7,007 bases of DNA from Draconibacterium sp. (GTDB taxonomy: Bacteria > Bacteroidota > Bacteroidia > Bacteroidales > Prolixibacteraceae): NCBI GenBank assembly GCA_027011835.1, contig JALUZN010000351.1:1-7007 (forward strand). The letters are read 5' to 3'. How positions within the stretch are numbered: the stretch's first letter is position 1; every line of letters begins with the position of its first letter. Of this stretch, positions 1-5,746 are shown one piece after another. Under the pieces are notes generated by a model. It was given only the letters and a program-made list of their open reading frames with translations. It was not told the DNA's origin and ran no database searches. Both the position numbers and the translations under genes were made by a program.

Positions 1-148
1 AAATGATGATTATTGTGTATAATTATATTTTGAAAGTATTTATAGTAATTGCAATATATTTTACAATTTTGCAAAGTACAATTAAACCTTTTGTACAAAG
101 TTACTTCTAATGAGCTATTGTATTTTAATAATTAAATAAATCTTAAAA
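1..148 (+). promoter_or_regulatory. AT-rich leader upstream of the M28 peptidase gene
   Basis: This stretch carries no gene and is very AT-rich. It should hold the promoter of the peptidase gene. A TTTTGC at 67-72 and a TTTTG at 89-93 could each be a Bacteroidota -33 element. The matching -7 box (TAnnTTTG) is poor in both cases, the best candidates being TACAAAG at 94-100 and TATTGTAT at 116-123, each at a 22-nt spacing that is slightly long. TTTGTACAAA at 90-99 is a perfect 10-bp palindrome and could be an operator half-site pair or chance. The start codon is preceded by an A/T-rich run with no Shine-Dalgarno sequence, which is usual in this phylum. The exact promoter is not resolved. Confidence 0.3.
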
Positions 149-1915
149 ATGAAAATTCTTTTATTTGCCATGTTGGTGCTGTTTGTCGTTTCGTGCAAAC
201 CAAAGTACAACCCTGAAATTTCGGCTGCCGATATTAAAAACAATATCGAGTATCTGGCTTCCGACTCGTTAAAAGGACGAAAACCGGGGAAAGAGGGAGG
301 AAAACTGGCTGCCGACTTTATTCGTACGAAGTTTAAAAATGCCGGATTGAAACTGATGTTTAACAACGGCTACCAGAAATTTAAACTTGTAACTTCTGCC
401 GAGATTGGCAAAGGAAATTCGTTAACAGTTAACGGAAAATCTTTTGAAGTTGAAAAAGACTTTTTGCCCTACGCTTTCTCTTCGAACACAAAAGCCGAAG
501 CAACAGTTGTTTTTGCCGGTTACGGTTTGCAAGTAAACCTCGACAAAGCAAAGTGGGACGATTATAAAGGTGTTGATGTTGCCGGGAAATGGGTGCTGGC
601 CCTGCAAGGCGACCCCGATATGGAAAATGCCGAAAGCCCGTTTGTACCTTTTTCAACCGAACGTGCAAAAGCGTTAAACGCAAGCGACAATAAAGCTGCC
701 GGACTAATTTTGGTTGCTGGCCCGTCGTTCAGCAAAACCGATAATCTGCCAAAACTGTTTTTCGACAAAGATGTACGTCGCTATTCGTTCCCGGTTATTC
801 AGGTTACACGCGAAGTGGCAAATCAAATGCTTGCCGGAACCGGAGAAACAGTTACATCGTTAGAAACAAAAATTGTTAACGAAAAAGCCCCTGTAAGTCT
901 AACAGCTAACACTAAAGTTACTGCGAATGTAAAAGTCGATTTAAAAGAGATTGAGACACAAAACGTAGTGGCCGAGGTTCCGGGCAACGACCCGGCATTA
1001 AAAGACCAGTACATTGTTGTTGGTGCCCATTACGACCATTTAGGAATGGGCGGCCCGGGTTCGGGTTCGCGTATGCCCGACACAATCGCCGTTCATAATG
1101 GTGCCGACGATAATGCCTCGGGAACAGCCTCAGTAATAGAAATGGCCGAAAAAATGGCTTCGGAGAAAAACAACAAACGCAGTGTAATTTTTGTTGCTTT
1201 TGGTGCCGAAGAGATGGGGTTACTCGGGTCGAAAGCTTTTACCGCAAATCCACCCGTAGCAATCGATAAAATTGTTGCTATGTTTAATCTCGATATGGTT
1301 GGACGCCTCGATTCTGCATCGAATGCATTGAGTGTTGGCGGAACAAAAACAGCAAAAGAGACCGAAGATATTTTAAATAAACTGAATCCCGGATTCTCAC
1401 TTTCATTCTCGGGTGAAGGCGTTGGCCCTTCCGACCACGCATCGTTTTATTTACAGGATATTCCGGTAATTTATTTAAATACCGGTGCTCATGCCGACTA
1501 TCATACTCCGCGCGACGATGCCGAGTTTATTAATTTCGAAGGAATAAAAAAAGTTGACGACTATTGTTACGCACTGCTTACCGAAGTTGCCAACCGCGAC
1601 AATGTTCTAACATTCCAGGAAGCCGGTCCTAAATTTAAGCGAAGTAGTGGCGCCCGTTATAAAGTAACGTTAGGAATTATGCCCGATTTTGCAGGAATGG
1701 AAAAACGTGGATTACGCGTTGACGCTGTAACAAAAGGGAAACCCGCATTCAATGGCGGAATGAAAAAAGGCGATATTATTGTTGCTATAGAAGGCAAAAA
1801 AGTGGGCGGAATTCACGATTATATGAGCCGTTTACAATCGCTCGAAGCCGGTAAAATTATTACTGTCGATGTAATCCGTAACAACGAACATACGGTTTTG
1901 CTTATCCAGTTGTAA
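149..1915 (+). CDS. M28 family metallopeptidase lipoprotein with PA insert and C-terminal PDZ domain
   Basis: This is a predicted di-zinc aminopeptidase acting in the periplasm or at the outer membrane. The first 16 residues form a short lipoprotein signal: a Lys, a hydrophobic stretch, then lipobox VVSC with Cys16 as the lipidation site. No acidic surface-export signal follows the Cys, so an inward-facing anchor is more likely. Residues about 115-230 fit a PA (protease-associated) domain. Residues about 270-485 are the M28 catalytic domain with all expected residues visible: H294 in GAHYDH, D320/D321 in GADDNASG, the E354-E355 pair in FGAEEMG, D382 in NLDMVGR and H452 in DYHTP. Residues about 500-588 form a PDZ domain (GLRVDAV, GMKKGDIIVAI), which may bind substrate or a partner. 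The 588-residue length suits PA-M28-PDZ proteins. The start is supported by the signal peptide. The gene stands alone and is followed by a terminator. The substrate is unknown; N-terminal amino-acid release from peptides is inferred from the family. Confidence 0.93.
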   Translation: MKILLFAMLVLFVVSCKPKYNPEISAADIKNNIEYLASDSLKGRKPGKEGGKLAADFIRTKFKNAGLKLMFNNGYQKFKLVTSAEIGKGNSLTVNGKSFEVEKDFLPYAFSSNTKAEATVVFAGYGLQVNLDKAKWDDYKGVDVAGKWVLALQGDPDMENAESPFVPFSTERAKALNASDNKAAGLILVAGPSFSKTDNLPKLFFDKDVRRYSFPVIQVTREVANQMLAGTGETVTSLETKIVNEKAPVSLTANTKVTANVKVDLKEIETQNVVAEVPGNDPALKDQYIVVGAHYDHLGMGGPGSGSRMPDTIAVHNGADDNASGTASVIEMAEKMASEKNNKRSVIFVAFGAEEMGLLGSKAFTANPPVAIDKIVAMFNLDMVGRLDSASNALSVGGTKTAKETEDILNKLNPGFSLSFSGEGVGPSDHASFYLQDIPVIYLNTGAHADYHTPRDDAEFINFEGIKKVDDYCYALLTEVANRDNVLTFQEAGPKFKRSSGARYKVTLGIMPDFAGMEKRGLRVDAVTKGKPAFNGGMKKGDIIVAIEGKKVGGIHDYMSRLQSLEAGKIITVDVIRNNEHTVLLIQL

Positions 1916-1938
1916 AACAATTTGTAAAGAAACTTTAG

Positions 1939-1988
1939 AAAGGATTAAAACATTTGCTTTTCAGCAAACTGTTTTAATCCTTTTTTTT
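1939..1988 (+). terminator. Strong rho-independent terminator after the M28 peptidase
   Basis: The left arm at 1942-1958 pairs with the right arm at 1963-1980. This gives a 17-bp stem with a single bulged C at 1969 and a TTTC loop at 1959-1962, followed by eight T's at 1981-1988. Flanking AAA (1939-1941) can pair with the first T's and lengthen the stem. It lies about 25 nt after the stop codon. Read on the minus strand, the hairpin has a GAAA tetraloop and ends in TTTCT, so it might also stop transcription arriving from the convergent gene, but less efficiently. Confidence 0.92.
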
Positions 1989-2483
1989 ATCAAATCTTCT
2001 GTATAATAGTTCGTTATTCCGGCTCACTTCATAATTCGGGTTTGTACAATATTTAAATAGATTCCCAGAGGTATTTAAACTTTTGGGTTGCCGGTCAGAG
2101 GAATGCCATTATTTTACTTTTGCCCTATCGGGCAGATTTTACTTTTTGGCTTAGCCCAAAAAGTAAACAAAAAACCCAAGGCTACGTTCGCTTCGCTCGG
2201 AAAAGCTACGCAATAACGACTAAAATTACTGAACTCGTCGTACCTCCTCAAACAGCAGTAATTTTTTAACGTCGTTATTACTTGTTTTCCGGCTCACCGA
2301 CCGAGGCCGTCGCTGTGAACTAGATTTCTGCATACGCATTTTATTAAAACAAAGGGTATGAGCTCCGGCAGGGAAAAAGCCGATTCATTAAATTTTAAAT
2401 CGCCCCATCAACCCGAAAGTTAAGTTGATCCGTTATTCCGAAGAAATTCATTTGGAATAAAAATCAAACGATCTATTGTGGTA
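1989..2483. other. Convergent intergenic spacer without a gene, rich in inverted repeats
   Basis: No convincing coding region was found on either strand. The spacer separates the 3' ends of two converging genes. It contains a compact set of nested inverted repeats at 2111-2310 (annotated separately), two TATTTAAA-containing segments near 2050 and 2072, and two copies of CGTTATTCCG at 2012-2021 and 2431-2440. No T-rich intrinsic terminator for the minus-strand gene is evident close to its stop codon. A hairpin with arms at 2433-2439 and 2454-2460 (TTATTCC/GGAATAA) lies about 25 nt past that stop, but it has no U-tract on the minus strand. Confidence 0.6.
2111..2310. repeat. Composite intergenic palindromic repeat (probable dispersed repeat copy)
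   Basis: Several symmetric pieces follow each other. A direct repeat ATTTTACTTTT (2111-2121 and 2136-2146) flanks a small hairpin TGCCC/GGGCA (2121-2125, 2130-2134). A perfect 12-bp hairpin TTTACTTTTTGG/CCAAAAAGTAAA follows (2138-2149, 2156-2167). Then comes a long imperfect hairpin with arms at 2212-2231 and 2256-2279, containing AATAACGAC/GTCGTTATT and AAAATTACTG/CAGTAATTTT, around a 24-nt loop at 2232-2255. An outer layer can pair GGC at 2180-2182 and CGGAAAA at 2198-2204 with TTTTCCG at 2285-2291 and GCC at 2306-2308. The CAAAAAGTAA hairpin followed by a long stem with a CTCCTCAAACAG-type loop resembles intergenic repeats I know from other Bacteroidota genomes. That resemblance is from memory and was not searched. 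Confidence 0.65.
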
Positions 2484-5459
2484 TCAACAATGAATCAAAG
2501 CTTTACGTTCTCTACCATTCATTAATACCGAGAGCGGTTTATTAAACTTAACGTGCTTTATAAATTCAGTCTCCTCAATAATCTCCTGTTCTTTTAGAGC
2601 TTCCATTTTTATTTTCGATGTTCGCGAGTTATGCGCCACCGAAAAGTAGCCCACATTCATCGACGTAACATTATGGAAAAAATGCGACCCCAACGAGGCA
2701 TCGAGCGGAAAATCGGGGAGTCCCATTTCCACAATAATTCGAGCTTTCGATATGTGTGCCCACATCACCGGAATCCCGGTAAACTGGTCGCGTGAGCCCC
2801 ATCTTCCGGGGCCAATTAAAATGTAGTTTTTCCCTGATGCTTCGAAATGAGCATTTATGCTTCTAATTTCCTGCGCCATCTGTTTTGTTTTCATTTTATC
2901 GAATTTGTCGGGGTCAACAAAAACCACATCCCGAATGTCCTCAATTTTTCCATTTCCCATCCCCTGCTCGGCATACATAAATATTTTATCGTCTTCCACC
3001 TCTTTTAAATCAATCTCCACCTCCTCTTCAATTCTGATTAACGGTTTAATTTGCAACAAATAAAAAGTGGGTAGCCGGTTTTCATTCTTTCCCAAATCAA
3101 TAGCATACTCTATTTCAACGGGCGAGCCCATTGCCTCTTTAAAAAGTTTTAAAAGAACCTGAAGGGTTTCGGCAAGTGGCAGGTAGTTGTATTTTAATAT
3201 ATTGGCAAAATCGACAACCCGCGGCCCTTTCCCTTGAATTCCGGGAATAAGGTCGTCGTTTTCGATGCTGTAAGTAGAAACCGAATATTCTAATGTTCCA
3301 TCTTGTTCGGCATCTTTTATTCTGTATTTTTTTATCGCAGCATCTTCGCCATCACTAACCAAATCAAATTCTCTGTTCGAAAGATCGAGAGCGTAAAAAT
3401 GTTTTTGCGAATCGCGAATCTGATCTTTTAACGAGGTAGGATTTATTTGCGGATAATGCGGACAAAACCTAAAAGAATTTTCGCCGCCCACAACATACAT
3501 TCCCAAGCCTACTGCTGCCACCGAGAATCCGTCTTCGGGTTTCATATACGAGATGGGATAGTAGTTGTACGACTGTGCCACTCCCGAAATGTGAGGATAA
3601 TATTTGCCGTTGTAGTTGTGCCCGATAATCTCCTGAATAACCACAGCCATTTTCTCCTCCTCAATTTTGTAATTCACAGCATCGAAATAAGCTTGTGCCG
3701 AATCGGTAAAAATACTGGCATAAACCAGTTTTATTGCCGTCTCTAAATGGTTGTAACGCACATTAATATCGGGGTGGTTATTCGGGATTAAATAGGTGCC
3801 ATAAACTCCCGAAAAAGGTTGCAGCAGCGAATCTTCGAATAAACCCGACGACCGCACCGCCAACGGCTTTTTCATTTCGCCTAAATATTGTAACAACCGG
3901 TTTTTCATTTTATCGTCGAACTCCGATTCTAAAAAATGACGCCGTATAGACTGGTAGCTGTTTAGCGAATAAATATCGTCGTAAAGGTTGTTTATTTCAA
4001 TAAACTTATCGAATTCGTAGGCTCCTAAAATAGCAGTAGCCGGAATTCTGATATTCATTTTTGGAATAAGCTTTTTAAAATTTATGTTCTCAATAAAGTT
4101 GCAGATAAATGCAATTCCACGCCCCTTTCCGCCCAGCGAACCTTTTGCCAGCCGAACAATAAAACGGTTCGAGGTAACAGATTCAGGTTCGAAATTTACA
4201 ATTGTCCCTTTTCGCTTTTCGGCTCGTACTTTTTTAAAAACACTGAGGCAAAATTGCCTTAACTTTTCGGGAGAATCGAAATCGTCGAATTTTACAGGAC
4301 GCAGTCGTTCGGCCATATTTATTTCGCCACGCGCCATTAACCAGGTCGAAAACGAGTTTCGAGTACCGTGGTAAACCAGTGCTTCGGTTGGTATTGTTTT
4401 CAGCATCTCCTGAAACTTTTCGATATTGTCGGCCTCGCCAAGTGGTTTCCCGTCCATTCCTTTAAATACAAAGTTGCCAAACCCCAAACGGCGATACAGA
4501 AAATTTAAAATATCCATCGAAAGACTTTCCGAATTTTTATTGATAAAATCGGCATTTACCGTTTTTGCCCGCTCAGCATTTGCAATATCGTGCGACTGCA
4601 ACAGCAACGGAACAGGATATTTAAGCTTCTGTCGTGCATATTTTAAAAGTTCAATTCCGGCTTCATCGTCTTCCATACCGTTTCGTTCAAAACTCACATC
4701 CGAAATTACACTTAAAATGTATTTCGGATAACTGTTTAAAATATGAACGGCCTCTTCGAAATTACTTACCAACAGCACCTTTGGCCGCGCACGCATTCGC
4801 AATATTTTATGCAATTCGTCTTTTGCATCCTCTTTTACCAATATTTGAGTCTGCATCATAATAGTAGAAAAAAGTATTGGTAAATACCTCGAATAGTACT
4901 GAATACTGTCTTCTACCAAAAGAATAATGCGAACATTTCCGTTTTGTGTGTCGCGTGCTACATTTTTCTTATCCTCAATGTATTTTATCATTGCAAGAAA
5001 TACATTCGAATTTCCATTAAAAACAAAAATGCGGTCGATAAAATCCAGTTTTTGCACTTCGTACTGAAAATATCGCAAGTCGGCATTGTTATTCACCAAA
5101 AGTAAAAGAGGAACTTTCGGTCTTAAAAAGCGGATTTTTTTTGCAGTTTTAACCGGTGTAACTTTATCGACACCGGCCATAACAATTACCATATCAAAAT
5201 CTTTATGTTTCAGGGTCAGCAGAGCATCATCGCACGAATTCACACTGGTAAACCGCGGTGCAGCATACAAATTCAGCTGCAAGTATTCTCCAAAAATTTT
5301 ATCGCTAAATTGCCCTTCACGAACAATTGAATACGAGTCGTAAAGCGTTGCCACCAGTAAAACTTCTTTAACCTTTGTTGGCATCAACTCCTGAAAAATA
5401 TCACGGTCGGTTTTCTTCCGTTTATAAATCTGTGTCAGCGAAATATTTTCTAAATCCAT
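2484..5459 (-). CDS. Tandem receiver-like domains fused to a PEP synthase-type ATP-grasp domain (PPDK_N), no swivel domain
   Basis: This is a large cytosolic protein with no signal peptide or membrane segment. Residues about 29-165 look like a receiver fold that has lost its acidic pocket and acceptor Asp: DMVIVM at 89-94 has Met94 where Asp is expected. Residues about 176-330 are a second receiver with the expected set: E183/D184, acceptor candidate D254, S289 and K308. Residues about 335-430 are a linker domain of unknown role. Residues about 430-810 match the PEP synthase/PPDK ATP-binding domain: GSLGGKGRG at 440-448, VRSSGLFED at 535-543, and EIEYAID at 782-788 with LLQIKP at 801-806 (E784 and Q803 as nucleotide/metal ligands by analogy). 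Residues 820-991 hold conserved-looking GPGRWGSRD (883-891) and GSHFFHN (924-930). The GGxTSHAA phosphohistidine motif and the PEP barrel are absent, so PEP synthesis by the classical route is not expected. A regulated kinase or phosphotransfer role is inference. The annotated ATG is preceded by a weak GAGGA. Confidence 0.88.
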   Translation of the reverse strand: MDLENISLTQIYKRKKTDRDIFQELMPTKVKEVLLVATLYDSYSIVREGQFSDKIFGEYLQLNLYAAPRFTSVNSCDDALLTLKHKDFDMVIVMAGVDKVTPVKTAKKIRFLRPKVPLLLLVNNNADLRYFQYEVQKLDFIDRIFVFNGNSNVFLAMIKYIEDKKNVARDTQNGNVRIILLVEDSIQYYSRYLPILFSTIMMQTQILVKEDAKDELHKILRMRARPKVLLVSNFEEAVHILNSYPKYILSVISDVSFERNGMEDDEAGIELLKYARQKLKYPVPLLLQSHDIANAERAKTVNADFINKNSESLSMDILNFLYRRLGFGNFVFKGMDGKPLGEADNIEKFQEMLKTIPTEALVYHGTRNSFSTWLMARGEINMAERLRPVKFDDFDSPEKLRQFCLSVFKKVRAEKRKGTIVNFEPESVTSNRFIVRLAKGSLGGKGRGIAFICNFIENINFKKLIPKMNIRIPATAILGAYEFDKFIEINNLYDDIYSLNSYQSIRRHFLESEFDDKMKNRLLQYLGEMKKPLAVRSSGLFEDSLLQPFSGVYGTYLIPNNHPDINVRYNHLETAIKLVYASIFTDSAQAYFDAVNYKIEEEKMAVVIQEIIGHNYNGKYYPHISGVAQSYNYYPISYMKPEDGFSVAAVGLGMYVVGGENSFRFCPHYPQINPTSLKDQIRDSQKHFYALDLSNREFDLVSDGEDAAIKKYRIKDAEQDGTLEYSVSTYSIENDDLIPGIQGKGPRVVDFANILKYNYLPLAETLQVLLKLFKEAMGSPVEIEYAIDLGKNENRLPTFYLLQIKPLIRIEEEVEIDLKEVEDDKIFMYAEQGMGNGKIEDIRDVVFVDPDKFDKMKTKQMAQEIRSINAHFEASGKNYILIGPGRWGSRDQFTGIPVMWAHISKARIIVEMGLPDFPLDASLGSHFFHNVTSMNVGYFSVAHNSRTSKIKMEALKEQEIIEETEFIKHVKFNKPLSVLMNGRERKALIHC

Positions 5460-5468
5460 ACTTCCTCT
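5460..5468 (-). promoter_or_regulatory. Weak Shine-Dalgarno-like GAGGA before the ATP-grasp gene
   Basis: Read on the minus strand, the bases just before the ATG are AGAGGAAGT. GAGGA (5467 down to 5463) lies only about 3 nt from the start codon. The spacing is short, and Bacteroidota often start translation without this signal, so it supports this start only modestly. Confidence 0.3.
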
Positions 5469-5535
5469 TTTTTCCCGATGAAGTTAAAAAAAAATAATAG
5501 ACCCGGCCTGTTTTGTTTTTCCATAAAACAAAAAA
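5469..5535 (-). promoter_or_regulatory. Probable promoter and leader region of the ATP-grasp gene
   Basis: Because an intrinsic terminator lies just upstream, the gene should have its own promoter in this short stretch. A minus-strand TATTATTT at 5499-5492 is the best -7-like box, but no well-spaced TTTG partner was found: the TTTTTTTTG at the end of the terminator is about 29 nt away. A perfect 9-bp inverted repeat TTTTGTTTT/AAAACAAAA (5511-5519, 5525-5533; loop TCCAT) overlaps the terminator tail and the presumed upstream promoter area. It could be an operator or a leftover of the terminator. The promoter assignment is tentative. Confidence 0.25.
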
Positions 5536-5564
5536 AATTCCCGAAGAAAAAATCTCCGGGAATT
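5525..5564 (-). terminator. Rho-independent terminator downstream of the DUF1015 gene
   Basis: The arms AATTCCCG (5536-5543) and CGGGAATT (5557-5564) pair perfectly. AGA/TCT can pair further inside, across one mismatch. On the minus strand the stem is followed at once by a run of U's (complement of the A-run 5530-5537) and then GUUUUAU. This is a clear minus-strand intrinsic terminator. No T-run follows it on the plus strand. It lies about 180 nt after the DUF1015 stop codon, which is unusually far, because the long palindrome at 5565-5729 is in between. Confidence 0.85.
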
Positions 5565-5729
5565 ATATACTCAAACCAAATAGCTTTTAGATTTTTTGAG
5601 TCGTTCTTTTTCCCTTTTCCTGCAGCAACTAATTAAAACATAACAAAGGCTATGTCTGAATTATTTGCCTTGTAAAAGAAAAAAATAACTTTCTCAAATT
5701 CCCCGAAAAGCTATTTGGATTGAGTATAT
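5565..5729. repeat. Long imperfect palindrome (about 165 bp) between the DUF1015 stop codon and its terminator
   Basis: The outer arms 5565-5588 and 5706-5729 are complementary at 23 of 24 positions, the exception being an A-A mismatch at 5575/5719. Complementarity continues inward with interruptions: TTTGAG at 5595-5600 with CTCAAA, then T-rich/A-rich blocks, GCAA with TTGC, TAATT with AATTA, and finally ACATA (5638-5642) with TATGT (5651-5655) around an 8-nt apex loop (5643-5650). By hand alignment about 70% of arm positions can pair, so nearly the whole segment is one hairpin. The ends read ATATACTCAA and TTGAGTATAT. No coding sequence lies inside. It could be a miniature transposable element, a structured 3' untranslated region or a degraded insertion; none is proven. 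Confidence 0.85.
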
Positions 5730-5746
5730 TTCAATCTTGAAATTGG

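Noticed and set aside
429..683. Minus-strand frames inside the M28 gene (115-366, 422-607, 429-683, 562-768, 823-1014)
   Set aside because: All overlap the M28 reading frame, which has an intact signal, catalytic residues and PDZ domain. None shows an independent signal.
2111..2310. CRISPR array or tRNA in the spacer
   Set aside because: There are no regularly spaced identical repeats with unique spacers, and no cloverleaf with T-loop and acceptor signatures. The symmetry is that of nested hairpins.
2433..2460. TTATTCC/GGAATAA hairpin as terminator of the ATP-grasp gene
   Set aside because: The stem is only 7 bp around a 14-nt loop and no U-tract follows on the minus strand, so it is recorded only as part of the spacer.
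3447..3746. Plus-strand open frame of 99 codons opposite the ATP-grasp gene, and similar frames at 2857-3063, 4084-4374, 4426-4731, 4634-4861 and 5086-5343
   Set aside because: They lie wholly within the well-supported minus-strand gene, have no domain or ribosome-binding signal, and their translations look like antisense shadow sequence.
2484..5459. Calling the 991-residue protein phosphoenolpyruvate synthase (ppsA)
   Set aside because: Only the ATP-grasp domain matches. The GGxTSHAA histidine domain and the PEP/pyruvate barrel are missing, and two receiver-like domains occupy the N-terminus.
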